Below are positions 1-8,737 of a stretch of DNA of 64,000 bases, piece after piece. Under the pieces are notes generated by a model. The model ran no database searches and was not told where the DNA came from. It worked only from the letters and a program-made list of their open reading frames with translations. Numbering within the stretch: position 1 is the stretch's first letter; the number at the start of each line of letters is the position of its first letter. Location of the stretch: assembly GCF_000802245.2 (NCBI RefSeq), contig NZ_CP021080.1, positions 6,138,001 to 6,202,000 of the forward strand. The letters are read 5' to 3'. A program made the position numbers and the translations under genes. Source of the stretch: Streptomyces pluripotens. Lineage in GTDB: Bacteria > Actinomycetota > Actinomycetes > Streptomycetales > Streptomycetaceae.

Positions 1-959
1 GTCACCCGGGCGCCCTCACCGGGGAAGGCCCGCACCAGGGCCCCGGCGGCGGCGCAGGCTTCGGCGAACCCATGGGTGCGTCGGCCGAGTGGCAACCACA
101 GGAAGTTGGCCTCCGAGGGCGGCACTTCGAGGCCCGCCGCGAGGAGACCTTCACGAACCCGGTGGCGCTCCTTGACCACGGTGTCCACCCGCTCCATGAG
201 CTGGTGTTCGGCGTCGAGCGACGCCACAGCCGCACTTTGGGCCAGCGAGCTCACCCCGAACGGCACGGCGGCCGCGCGGATCGCGGCCGCAACCGGTTCG
301 TGGGCCACGGCGTACCCCACCCGAAGGCCGGCCAGGCCGTATGCCTTGGAGAAGGTGCGCAACACCACCACCTGCGGCCGGTCCCGGTAGAGCTCCACAC
401 CGTCCGGCACCTCCGCGTCACGGACGAATTCCCGGTAGGCCTCGTCCAGGATGACGAGGGTGTGGGCGGGGAGCCGGTCGAGGAACCGCTCCAGTTCCTG
501 GCGCCGTACGACGGTGCTGGTGGGGTTGTTGGGGTTGCACACGATGACAGCCCTGGTTTCGGCGGTGACCGCGTCGGTGAGGGCCTCCAGGTCGTGGCGG
601 TGGTCGGTCAGCGGCACCTGGACCGACCGGCCGCCGCACATCGCGGTCAGGTGCGGGTACGCCTCGAACGACGGCCACGCATAGACGATCTCGCCGCCCG
701 GGGACCGTCCCTGCAGTGGTCCGGCGGCGACAAGGAGGGAGTGCAGCAGGTGCTGGGTGACGCCGACGGAACCGGCGCCCACGGCCAGGTGCGAGGCCGG
801 CACGGAGAGCCGGTCGGCGAGGGCGGCGATGAGCTCGGTGGCGAAGCGGTCGGGGTAGCGGTTGACCCGGGCCGCCTCAGTGGCCAGGAGGTCCTGGACC
901 GCGGGCAGGGGTGAGTGAGGATTCTCATTCGCGGCGAGACCGTAGGGAGAGGAGGCCAC
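1..959 (-). CDS. HisC-like PLP aminotransferase (3' end outside window)
   Basis: Fold-type I aminotransferase related to histidinol-phosphate aminotransferase. The minus-strand frame opens GTG-GCC-TCC at 959, with AAAGG about 8 nt upstream. It reads through the family landmarks: [13 protein letters not shown] near the N-terminus, [22 protein letters not shown], and the PLP-lysine block [15 protein letters not shown]. About 319 residues are visible and the frame is still open at base 1, so the C-terminus is missing. It faces away from the CreE/CreD-like operon and is separated from it by the LuxR-type regulator. It could be a duplicated histidine-pathway enzyme or, more likely from context, a tailoring aminotransferase of the adjacent cluster. 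The family call is firm; the substrate is unknown. Confidence 0.85.
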   Translation of the reverse strand, partial: MASSPYGLAANENPHSPLPAVQDLLATEAARVNRYPDRFATELIAALADRLSVPASHLAVGAGSVGVTQHLLHSLLVAAGPLQGRSPGGEIVYAWPSFEAYPHLTAMCGGRSVQVPLTDHRHDLEALTDAVTAETRAVIVCNPNNPTSTVVRRQELERFLDRLPAHTLVILDEAYREFVRDAEVPDGVELYRDRPQVVVLRTFSKAYGLAGLRVGYAVAHEPVAAAIRAAAVPFGVSSLAQSAAVASLDAEHQLMERVDTVVKERHRVREGLLAAGLEVPPSEANFLWLPLGRRTHGFAEACAAAGALVRAFPGEGARV

Positions 960-1243
960 AGGAATACCTTTCGCATACAGGTGTCAAAGGGGCAGGCACG
1001 GCAAAGGTGCGTGCACAGTGCCGGGTGGCGGGAATGGAACACGTGAGCGGCCATGCGTCCCGCCCCGCATTTCCTTAGGGTGCGAGGTGCACGAGCCTCG
1101 CGGGCCGGGGTCGCTGGGGGGACACATAGATGAGGCCGTGCGGAGCGTGACGGAACAAAGACACATGGCACTCAATCCTCCCGGCACGGCTGGAGGCTGG
1201 TTTTCGGCGGTGGGTTCCGCGCCGCGCCGCGTCTACCGCGGGC
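960..1243. other. Intergenic region without a supported gene
   Basis: This 284-base gap lies between the aminotransferase start and the end of the LuxR-type regulator, both on the minus strand. It must hold the aminotransferase promoter or a read-through leader. Open frames here are short and show no family resemblance. No strong hairpin was seen. Confidence 0.5.
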
Positions 1244-2455
1244 TTATGAGGCGGATCCGGGCTCCGTGAGATCCCCTTGTATGTCTCTGGCATCATCGGG
1301 AGCCACATCGAGGTGGGCCGTGTCGGTGCCGGTCACGATGCCCTCCTTGGTGTCCTTGACTCCCATCAGGTAGCCGAGCTGAAGCCGGTGCTCGGCGCCG
1401 TACTCCTCCTTGAGGCGCGCGACGTGCGATTGCAGCGAACGCAGGCTGAATCCGAGGCGGCGAGCGATCTCCCGGTCCGAGCGGCCTTCGACGAGCAGTT
1501 TGCATACGGCGTCACGTATTGCTGGGCCGATTTCCGTTGCGGCGTCCGCCGCGCGAACCGGTAGAAATGGATACGGCTCGGCGCGGTCCCAGGCCCTTTC
1601 GAAGATATCGGCCAGGAAATTCACTACGGCCGGCTCGGTCACCACGGCCGCACTTGTGCGATCTGCGTTTGCGGGAATGAATGCGGTCTGACGATCCACG
1701 ATAATCAGCCGGTCGAAGAACTCGGCGAGGGTTCGGACCTGCGCTCCGTAGCCCGTTACGGCACGTACGTATTCCTTGGTCGGTTCATCGAAGCGTGTGC
1801 TGTGTTGATAGAGGGTCCGCATGGAGATCCCGGAGGCGAGTTGCCGGCGGACGGCATTGAGCGCCGCCGTCAGTACGGCGCTTGGACGCGGGCCGTCCGG
1901 CTGCGCCGTGAGGATCTCCGTGGTGGCGTTGTCCAGGGCGTGCTGCACAGCCTCCGCGATCTCGGCCAGACCGTGAACATGGGCGAAGCCGCTGCCCGCT
2001 GTCCTCGAGCCGGCGAACCCGGACAGGGGAGAAGGACTGGGTACGCCGAGGGGCGTGGAGGCCTGGTCCGGAGCGGACCCGGGGGCGGAACCCGGAGCGG
2101 AGCCGGGCACCGGACCGGGAGCGGAACTCGGAGCGGAGCCGGGGGCGGGGCTGGAAGGCGAACCCGGAGCCGTCACCGGGGTGACAGGGGATGCCGTGCC
2201 GGATCTTGCGTGGCCGGCCTGCTGACGCATTCCTTCCAAAAGAAGCGGATTAAGGGCCTCCGAATAGACCTCAAGTGTCTTCGCCAACTCCTGAAGGGTG
2301 GTGGCGGCGTCACGCAATGCCTGTGACACCTCCAAGCCTAGTGAGGCTACGACATCAGGAGTCGCAGCCTGGTGTGTACCACTTTGACACTGTCCGAGCG
2401 TGTCCGATGTGCCGTATTCAGGTGGATAAGTCTGCAATGAGATCCCTCGCTTCAC
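1244..2455 (-). CDS. LuxR-type HTH regulator with TrmB-like core and Pro-rich linker
   Basis: Probable pathway-specific DNA-binding regulator, 403 residues from a GTG at 2455. The N-terminal ~90 residues look helical. Next comes a low-complexity linker of about 45 residues built from APGS/APSS repeats. The middle matches the Streptomyces TrmB/LuxR regulators (SMRTLYQHSTRF, VRTLAEFFDRLIIVDRQ, AFIPANADR). The C-terminus is a LuxR helix-turn-helix (GRSDREIARRLGFSLRSLQSH). It is divergent from the DVGWN-repeat peptide, so the 2456-2747 interval holds both promoters. The start is uncertain because no good ribosome site precedes 2455 and the proline-rich insert makes codon statistics odd. The role in controlling the neighbouring operon is inferred from position. 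Confidence 0.75.
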   Translation of the reverse strand: MKRGISLQTYPPEYGTSDTLGQCQSGTHQAATPDVVASLGLEVSQALRDAATTLQELAKTLEVYSEALNPLLLEGMRQQAGHARSGTASPVTPVTAPGSPSSPAPGSAPSSAPGPVPGSAPGSAPGSAPDQASTPLGVPSPSPLSGFAGSRTAGSGFAHVHGLAEIAEAVQHALDNATTEILTAQPDGPRPSAVLTAALNAVRRQLASGISMRTLYQHSTRFDEPTKEYVRAVTGYGAQVRTLAEFFDRLIIVDRQTAFIPANADRTSAAVVTEPAVVNFLADIFERAWDRAEPYPFLPVRAADAATEIGPAIRDAVCKLLVEGRSDREIARRLGFSLRSLQSHVARLKEEYGAEHRLQLGYLMGVKDTKEGIVTGTDTAHLDVAPDDARDIQGDLTEPGSAS

Positions 2456-2747
2456 GGCAGTGCGCCGACCCGAAGCATCCGCGATCTTCTACCCGCTCTC
2501 CGAACCTGGCACTTTTGTTGGCGTGACAGGGGGCTGCCGCACAAGCCCAATTCTCGGTGACCACAAGCGAGATCTCAGGTTACGAGTCGGATGCTGAAAT
2601 CGTTCGTCTGAATGTCGGTTTGTATTCAATCACGACGGACGCTCTTCCTCTGCTCTGCGGCTCAAAAAAATGCACCGCGCGCCCCTCGTATTCAGAACCC
2701 TCAATGACAGATCCGGATTTTCGGGACGAAAGATGAAGGGCGACATC

Positions 2748-3047
2748 ATGCTCGGCGAGATCTCCTTGACGTCACGTCCGCTTCGTGTCCAGGGGCGGCA
2801 CACCATCGCTGCACTCGTTCTCGGGGCTGTCCTCAGCGCGACCGTTGCCGTCGGCACGGCCACCGGAAGCCTCCCCAGGCGCTTGGGTGGGGCCGGGGTC
2901 GCGCCACTGGCTGACGTCGGCTGGAACGCCGCGCCCGCCGGTCAGTACGACGTGCTCTCCGGCGACGTCGGCTGGAACGTCATCGGTAGCGGCGGGCAGA
3001 CCAACCAGCCCCTGGGGGACGTGGGTTGGAACAACACCCCGGCGTAA
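2748..3047 (+). CDS. Small exported peptide with three DVGWN repeats
   Basis: A 99-residue product not matched to any family I recognise. ATG 2748 is chosen because GAAGGG (2735-2740) sits 7 nt upstream; an in-frame ATG at 2733 has a poorer site. Residues ~10-41 form a signal-peptide-like stretch (RPLRVQGRHT, then a hydrophobic run LVLGAVLSATVAVG). The mature part carries DVGWN at residues 56-60, 73-77 and 91-95, at 17-18-residue spacing, with Gly/Ala/Pro/Asn-rich spacers. It ends 48 bases before the CreE-like gene, in the same direction. It could be a ribosomal peptide precursor, a secreted signal or a small cell-surface protein. Coding status is supported by the ribosome site, signal peptide and in-frame repeats; the function is unknown. 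Confidence 0.7.
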   Translation: MLGEISLTSRPLRVQGRHTIAALVLGAVLSATVAVGTATGSLPRRLGGAGVAPLADVGWNAAPAGQYDVLSGDVGWNVIGSGGQTNQPLGDVGWNNTPA

Positions 3048-3095
3048 GCGCAGCACGCAGTACTTCCGTCCCACCGTTCAAGTGGAGACTCACAG

Positions 3096-5195
3096 GTGAA
3101 TACCAGACACGCACAGATCGGCATCGTCGGCGCGGGGCCCCGGGGTTTGTCCGTCCTGGAGCGCATCTGCGCCCAGGAACGCAAGTCCCCTTCCCGCGAC
3201 CGCATCACCGTCCACGTCATCGACCCCACACCGCCCGGACCGGGCCGGGTCTGGCGCACCGACCAGTCACGCCACCTCCTGATGAACACCGTGGCCTGCC
3301 AGGTCAGCGTCTTCACCGATGCCAGCCTGGCCATTGACGGCCCGATCGAGGAGGGACCCAGCCTGTACGAGTGGCTGCAGTGCCAACTTCGCGGTGACCT
3401 CGACGAGCAGGGGCTTCTGCTCACCGAGGAGGGGCTTGCCGAAGCGCGCGCCCTGGGCCCCGACTCGTACCCCACGCGCGCCATCTACGGCCACTACCTC
3501 CAGTGGGTCTTCGGCCGCCTGGTGGAGACCGCACCCGCCCACGTGGAGATCCGTACGCACCGGGCGGAGGCCGTCGCCCTGGACGACGCCTCGGCGATGG
3601 CTCCCGAAGGTGCCGACGGAGGTGCGCCGGCGCAGCAGCTCACCCTGTCGAACGGCACGGTCATCGGCGGCCTCGACGCGGTGATCCTCGCCCAGGGCCA
3701 CCTGCCCGCCCAGCTCACCCCTACCGAGGCGGAACTCACCGCGTTCGCCGAGGCCAACGGGTTGCAGTACCTGCCGCCCGCCAACCCCGCGGACGTCGAC
3801 GTCGACCGGATTCCGCAGGGAGAGACCGTGATCCTGCGCGGCATGGGCCTCAACTTCTTCGACTACATGGCCTTGTTCACCGCCGGTCGCGGGGGCTCCT
3901 TCGAGCGGGACATAGAGGGGCGGCTCGTCTACCACCCCTCCGGGCGTGAGCCCCGCATCTTCACCGGATCGCGGCGGGGGATTCCGTACCACTCGCGCGG
4001 TGAGAACGAGAAGGGCCCGCACGGCCGGTACTGGCCTCGGCTGCTCACCGCGGAGAAGGCGGCCGAGTTCCGCGCCCGTGCCGAGAGCGGCGACTGGGTC
4101 CGCTTCGGCACCGACTTGTGGCCGATGATCTCCGCCGAGGTGGAGAGCGTGTACTACGCCGCCCTGCTGACCGGCCGCGGCGCAGACGGGGACGCTTTCG
4201 CCGAACGCTACCTGGCGGCCCAACCGGGCGCCGAGCGCGCTGACTTGCTCGTCGAAGCCGGCATTGCTTCCGAGGACCACTGGGACTGGGAGCGGATATC
4301 CCGTCCTTACGGGGACCGGGAGTTCCCCGACTCCGACAGCTACCGCGCCTGGCTGCTGGACCACCTGCGCGCCGACGTGGTGCACGCGCGCGCCGGCAAC
4401 GTCAGCGGCCCCCTGAAGGCGGCCCTGGACGTCATGCGTGACCTGCGGAACGAGATCCGGCTGGCCGTCGACCACCGCGGCCTGGAAGGCAACTCCCACC
4501 GGGACGACCTGGACGGCTGGTACACCCCGCTCAACGCCTTCGTCTCCATCGGTCCGCCCGTCTCCCGCACCGCGGAGCTCATCGCCCTCATCGAGGCCGG
4601 AATCGTGGAGGTCGCAGCCCCGGGCCTGCGCGTGGAGGCGGTCACCGACGATCAGGGCCCGGCCTTCGCCGCCTGGTCCACCGTCCTGCCCGACCAGCGG
4701 TGCACAGCAGCCACCCTGGTTGAGGCCCGGCTGCCCGAACCCGACCTGCGCCGCACCGCGGACCCGCTGCTGCGGCACCTCCTCGACAGCGGGCAGTGCG
4801 CCCCCTACCGCCTTTCCGGGGAGTGCGGCACCAGCTACGAGACGGGCGGGCTCGACGTCACCGAACGTCCCTACCGCATCGTAGACGCGGCCGGCCGTCC
4901 CCACCCGCGGCGGTTCGCCTACGGCGTGCCGACGGAGTCCGTGCACTGGATCACCGCGGCCGGGATCCGACCCGGCGTGGGTTCGGTGACCCTGGAGGAC
5001 TCCGACGCCATCGCAGCCGCGGCCCTGGCCACCGAGCCGGCCCTTCCGGAGGCGGCGGCCAGCACCGCCACGAGCCAGTCGGTCCAGCCGGAACACATGG
5101 GCTGTGGGCAGCACGGGGAGCGCATGCACCACTGCGACCACTCCGAGTTCCCCGGCCCCATCGGCCGGCCGGCGCACTGGGGGGCACACAGATGA
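3096..5195 (+). CDS. CreE-like FAD/NAD(P)-binding monooxygenase
   Basis: A 699-residue flavoprotein of the NAD_binding_9 family starting at GTG 3096 (GGAG upstream). The N-terminal dinucleotide-binding motif reads GIVGAGPRGLSVLERI, followed by HVIDPTPPGPGRVWR and SRHLLMNTVACQV, typical of the large actinobacterial members. A second Gly motif, ILRGMGLNFFDY, lies near residue 250. Characterised relatives such as CreE (cremeomycin) and FzmM (fosfazinomycin) oxidise the amine of L-aspartate to nitrosuccinate. The stop overlaps the start of the CreD-like lyase (ATGA), so the two are probably translated together. That pairing is the main reason for preferring aspartate N-oxygenase over the many uncharacterised FAD/NAD(P)-binding proteins. 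The substrate is inferred. Confidence 0.75.
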   Translation: MNTRHAQIGIVGAGPRGLSVLERICAQERKSPSRDRITVHVIDPTPPGPGRVWRTDQSRHLLMNTVACQVSVFTDASLAIDGPIEEGPSLYEWLQCQLRGDLDEQGLLLTEEGLAEARALGPDSYPTRAIYGHYLQWVFGRLVETAPAHVEIRTHRAEAVALDDASAMAPEGADGGAPAQQLTLSNGTVIGGLDAVILAQGHLPAQLTPTEAELTAFAEANGLQYLPPANPADVDVDRIPQGETVILRGMGLNFFDYMALFTAGRGGSFERDIEGRLVYHPSGREPRIFTGSRRGIPYHSRGENEKGPHGRYWPRLLTAEKAAEFRARAESGDWVRFGTDLWPMISAEVESVYYAALLTGRGADGDAFAERYLAAQPGAERADLLVEAGIASEDHWDWERISRPYGDREFPDSDSYRAWLLDHLRADVVHARAGNVSGPLKAALDVMRDLRNEIRLAVDHRGLEGNSHRDDLDGWYTPLNAFVSIGPPVSRTAELIALIEAGIVEVAAPGLRVEAVTDDQGPAFAAWSTVLPDQRCTAATLVEARLPEPDLRRTADPLLRHLLDSGQCAPYRLSGECGTSYETGGLDVTERPYRIVDAAGRPHPRRFAYGVPTESVHWITAAGIRPGVGSVTLEDSDAIAAAALATEPALPEAAASTATSQSVQPEHMGCGQHGERMHHCDHSEFPGPIGRPAHWGAHR

Positions 5196-6610
5196 GCCTC
5201 CTGCCAGATGCTGGTGCCGACTCAGGACTGCTCTCACCGGTCCGCGTCAGCACCCCCGTGGAGGCGGCCACCTCCGACGAAGCGTGGCTGCAGGCCATGC
5301 TCGACGCCGAGTCCGCCCTTGCGCGCACCCAGGCCGAACTCGGAGCCCTCCCCGAGCAGGCCGCCAAGATCATCACCGCCGCCGCGCGCGCCGACCTGTT
5401 CGACGTACGCGCCCTCGCCCGTCTCTCGCGCGAGACCGCGAACCCCGTTGTCGGGCTGGTCGCCGCCCTGACCCGGGCGGTGGCCGCGGAGGACCCGGTG
5501 GCCGCCGAATACGTGCATCGGGGCTCGACCAGCCAGGACATCTTCGACACCGGAGCCATGCTGGTCGCCTCCCGCGCCCTCGGGCTGGTCCTGGACGACC
5601 TGCACCGCACGGCGGACGCCCTCGGGGAACTGGCCCGCGCGCACCGGGACACCCCGCAGGCCGGCCGCACCCTGGCGCTGCAGGCGGTGCCGACCACTTT
5701 CGGGCTCAAGGCAGCCGGCTGGCGCAGCCTCGTCCTCGACGCGGCCGACCGAGTCGCCCGGGTCCGCAGCGCGGGCCTGCCGGTCTCTCTGGGTGGCGCG
5801 GCCGGAACCCTCGCCGGCTACCTGCAGTACGCGGAACTCGACAAAGGAGAAGGCGAGTTCGACGCCGCCGAGTACACTGAGCGGCTGCTCGACGGCTACG
5901 CCGCGGAAACGGGGCTCGCCCGCCCCGACCTGCCGTGGCACGCGCTGCGTACCCCGCTGGCCGACCTGGGCGCTGCGCTAGCCCACACCGCGGCCGCACT
6001 CGGGAAGTTCGCGGTGGATGTGCAAGTACTGGCCCGCACTGAGGTCGGAGAAGCCGCCGAGCCGGCCCCCGCCGGGCGTGGCGCCTCCTCCGCGATGCCG
6101 CACAAGCGCAATCCCGTGCTCGCCACCCTCATTCGCTCCGCTGCACTCCAGGTGCCGGTCCTGGCCGCGGGGCTCACCCAGAGCCTCACCACCGAGGACG
6201 AGCGGTCCGGGGGCACCTGGCACGCCGAGTGGCTGCTGCTGCGCGAGTGCCTGCGTCTCGCCGGCGGGGCCGCCCACACCGCCGCAGAGCTCGCCCAGGG
6301 ACTGTCCGTCTCCCCTGAACGCATGGATGCCAACCTGAAGGTGACGGGAGGTCAGATCGTATCGGAGCGGATCGCCGCGGTTCTGTCCCCCCGACTCGGC
6401 AAGGTCACGGCCAAGCGGCTGCTCACCCACGCCTCCGCGCGCGCCGCCGAGCAGAGCCGACCCCTCGGCGCAATCCTCTCCGAACACCCTGACCTCCAGG
6501 GCATGTTCGACGCGACGGAACTGTCCCTCCTGCTCGATCCCGCCCAGTACACGGGAGCGGCGGGCCCTCTGGTCGACCGCGCCCTGAAGAGAGGGAACCG
6601 CCTCCAGTGA
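5192..6610 (+). CDS. CreD-like aspartase/fumarase-superfamily lyase (nitrosuccinate lyase candidate)
   Basis: A 472-residue lyase of the 3-carboxymuconate cycloisomerase/adenylosuccinate lyase branch. ATG 5192 overlaps the upstream stop. Visible landmarks are HRGSTSQDIFDT at residue ~109 and the superfamily signature loop GASSAMPHKRNP at 297-308, whose serine is the catalytic base in the family. The CreD branch eliminates nitrous acid from nitrosuccinate to give fumarate; ordinary members act on carboxymuconate or adenylosuccinate. Direct coupling to a CreE-like oxygenase and the absence of other protocatechuate-pathway genes favour nitrite release. The stop overlaps the DAHP synthase start (GTGA). 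The family is certain; the reaction is inferred from the pairing. Confidence 0.75.
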   Translation: MSLLPDAGADSGLLSPVRVSTPVEAATSDEAWLQAMLDAESALARTQAELGALPEQAAKIITAAARADLFDVRALARLSRETANPVVGLVAALTRAVAAEDPVAAEYVHRGSTSQDIFDTGAMLVASRALGLVLDDLHRTADALGELARAHRDTPQAGRTLALQAVPTTFGLKAAGWRSLVLDAADRVARVRSAGLPVSLGGAAGTLAGYLQYAELDKGEGEFDAAEYTERLLDGYAAETGLARPDLPWHALRTPLADLGAALAHTAAALGKFAVDVQVLARTEVGEAAEPAPAGRGASSAMPHKRNPVLATLIRSAALQVPVLAAGLTQSLTTEDERSGGTWHAEWLLLRECLRLAGGAAHTAAELAQGLSVSPERMDANLKVTGGQIVSERIAAVLSPRLGKVTAKRLLTHASARAAEQSRPLGAILSEHPDLQGMFDATELSLLLDPAQYTGAAGPLVDRALKRGNRLQ

Positions 6611-8055
6611 CCACCAGCCAGCTCTCCGAGCTCCCCATCGACGCCGATCCCCACGCACCCCAGCCGGCCGGCCCGGTGACGACCCACCCCCATGACACCC
6701 ACCCCCACGACGCCCACCCCCAGGGGGACCGGCTCCACGGCGCACCCGCCCCCGGGGCCCACCCCATCGCTCCTGACGGCTTCGGTCCGGCGCCGCCTCG
6801 GCGCACCTCGCTGCCGCACTGCTTCCCCGCCCCCGGGCTGAGGGCCGCCCAGCAGCCCGACTGGCCCGACCCCGAGGCCCTCGCCGAGGCAGTGGCCGGC
6901 CTTGCTGCGGCCCCGGGACTCGTGCTCCCCCAGGAGATCGACAGCCTGCGCGAGCGCCTGGCCGCCGTCGCCCGTGGCGCCGCTGTCCTGCTCCAGGGCG
7001 GTGACTGCGCCGAGACCTTCGACGGGGTCTCACAGGACCAGGTGTCCGCCAAGTTCCGCACCATCAACCAGATGGCCGCGGTCATCGGTGAGGGTGCTGC
7101 CCTGCCGGTCGTCACCATCGGGCGCATGGCCGGCCAGTACGCCAAGCCGCGCTCCAGCGCGCACGAGACCCGGGACGGCATCACCCTTCCCTCCTATCGG
7201 GGCGACCTCGTCAACGGCGTCGGTTTCACGCCAGAATCCCGGACTCCCGAACCGCGTCGACTCGGCCGCGCCTACCAGACCTCAGCCACCACCCTGAACC
7301 TGCTGCGGGCGTTCTCGGCGCACCACCGCACCGAGTTCTGGACCAGCCACGAGGCGCTGGTGCTGGAGTACGAGTGCGCGCTCACCCGCGTCATCCCGCA
7401 GGGCATCTACAACCTGTCCGCCCACACTGTGTGGGTGGGCGAGCGGACCCGCCAACTCGACGGGGCACATGTCGACTACGCGGCGCACATCCGCAACCCG
7501 GTGGCAGTCAAGGTGGGGCCCAGCACGACCCCTGATGATCTGATCGCCCTGATCGAGCGGCTGGATCCTGACCGGGAGCCGGGCCGCCTGACCTTCGTCA
7601 GCAGGATGGGGGCCGGAGCCGTGCGCGAGGTGCTCCCTGACCTGGTGGCCAAAGTGACGGCCCAGGGGTCGCCCGCCATCTGGATCTGTGACCCCATGCA
7701 CGGCAACACCTTCAGCGCCCAGGACGGCTTCAAAACCCGCCACCTCAACGACATCGTGGATGAGGTCCGCGGCTTCTTCGAGGTACACCGGACACTCGGC
7801 ACGCACGCCGGAGGCGTGCACATCGAGTTGACCGGAGAGCACGTCACCGAGTGCCTGGGGGGCGTCTACGAAGTCACCCCCTCCCACCTGCCCACCCGCT
7901 ACGAGACCACCTGTGACCCCCGGTTGAACCGCGCCCAGTCCCTGGACCTGGCCCGGGAACTGGCCGGTCTCTACGCCACCCATCGGATCAACAGGAGAGA
8001 GCACCATGCGGAGCCTCACCCCCGCCGAGTCCTTTCGCCGTATGCACGAGCGTGA
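6607..8055 (+). CDS. Class II 3-deoxy-7-phosphoheptulonate (DAHP) synthase
   Basis: First enzyme of the shikimate pathway, condensing PEP and erythrose 4-phosphate. The product is 482 residues, plant/actinobacterial type II. Metal-site and PEP-site blocks are visible: LLQGGDCAETF (~130), WICDPMHGN (~360), HIELTGE (~405) and TTCDPRLN (~434). The GTG start at 6607 overlaps the lyase stop. The N-terminus has an unusual leader of ~45 residues with repeated His-Pro (THPHDTHPHDAHP) that is not part of the catalytic domain. A second DAHP synthase inside a cluster usually feeds an aromatic or aminoaromatic precursor, which would fit a pathway that also makes nitrite for N-N chemistry. Confidence 0.92.
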   Translation: MTTSQLSELPIDADPHAPQPAGPVTTHPHDTHPHDAHPQGDRLHGAPAPGAHPIAPDGFGPAPPRRTSLPHCFPAPGLRAAQQPDWPDPEALAEAVAGLAAAPGLVLPQEIDSLRERLAAVARGAAVLLQGGDCAETFDGVSQDQVSAKFRTINQMAAVIGEGAALPVVTIGRMAGQYAKPRSSAHETRDGITLPSYRGDLVNGVGFTPESRTPEPRRLGRAYQTSATTLNLLRAFSAHHRTEFWTSHEALVLEYECALTRVIPQGIYNLSAHTVWVGERTRQLDGAHVDYAAHIRNPVAVKVGPSTTPDDLIALIERLDPDREPGRLTFVSRMGAGAVREVLPDLVAKVTAQGSPAIWICDPMHGNTFSAQDGFKTRHLNDIVDEVRGFFEVHRTLGTHAGGVHIELTGEHVTECLGGVYEVTPSHLPTRYETTCDPRLNRAQSLDLARELAGLYATHRINRREHHAEPHPRRVLSPYARA

Positions 8056-8737
8056 GGAACCCGCTTCGCCACTGATCATCCCGAATGTGTGGGACGCCTT
8101 CAGCGCCCGGGTGTTCGCCGGGGCTGGGCACACCGTACTCGCCACCTCCAGCGCCGCGGTGGCCGCCGTTCTCGGGTACGAGGACGGCGGCCACACCCCG
8201 GTTGACGAGATGTTCGCCGCCATCGCCCGCATCACCCGGGCGGTGGACGTGCCCGTGACAGCGGACATCGAGGACGGTTACGGCCTCTCCCCCCGGGAGA
8301 TCGTCGACCGGTTGCTGGAGGCTGGTGTGGTCGGTTGCAACCTGGAGGACTCGGTAGCGGCCAGCGGTGAAGTCAAGGACCCGCTCCGGCATGCCGACTG
8401 GCTCGCCGAGGTCAGCGTGGCGGCCGGCGACCGCATCGTCCTCAACGCCCGCATCGACACCTTCCTCCACGGGGACGGCTCGGTGGAGTCGGCGGTCAAG
8501 CGCGCCCGACTCTACGCAGAAGCAGGGGTCGACTGCGTGTACCCGATCCTCGCCCCGACCGAGTGCCTGCCCGACATCGTGAGCTGCGTCGACCGCCCGG
8601 TGAACGCCCTGCGACTCCCGGACGGCCCGACCTCCGCCGAACTCGGCACCTTGGGGGTCGCGCGGGTCACCTTCGGCCACACCCTGCACCGGCGCGCGGC
8701 GAGCACTGTGCTGGACCTGGCGAGCGACCTCACCTGA
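8006..8737 (+). CDS. Isocitrate lyase/PEP mutase family protein
   Basis: A 243-residue TIM-barrel protein. ATG 8006 follows GGAGAGA and the gene overlaps the DAHP synthase by 50 bases. Conserved acidic metal ligands appear as TADIEDGYG (~85) and CNLEDS (~111), with LNARIDTF further on. The EDK-type gating motif of true PEP phosphonomutases and the KKCGH motif of true isocitrate lyases are both missing. It therefore belongs to the broad short branch of the superfamily, whose members cleave or hydrolyse small 2-hydroxy or 2-oxo acids. The reaction cannot be assigned. Its place as the last gene of the overlapping operon makes a role in the same pathway likely. Confidence 0.8.
   Translation: MRSLTPAESFRRMHEREEPASPLIIPNVWDAFSARVFAGAGHTVLATSSAAVAAVLGYEDGGHTPVDEMFAAIARITRAVDVPVTADIEDGYGLSPREIVDRLLEAGVVGCNLEDSVAASGEVKDPLRHADWLAEVSVAAGDRIVLNARIDTFLHGDGSVESAVKRARLYAEAGVDCVYPILAPTECLPDIVSCVDRPVNALRLPDGPTSAELGTLGVARVTFGHTLHRRAASTVLDLASDLT

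Noticed and set aside
72..914. 280-residue plus-strand open frame
   Set aside because: It is the antisense shadow of the HisC-like aminotransferase; its Arg/Gly/His-rich product has no domain, while the minus-strand frame has all aminotransferase motifs.
3267..5237. 656-residue minus-strand open frame
   Set aside because: Antisense of the CreE-like gene, which has clear FAD motifs; the shadow is Val/Gly/Arg-rich with no recognisable fold.
8006..8737. Phosphonate biosynthesis cluster call based on a PEP mutase family protein
   Set aside because: The EDK signature of PEP phosphonomutase is absent and no phosphonopyruvate decarboxylase is present in the visible genes.
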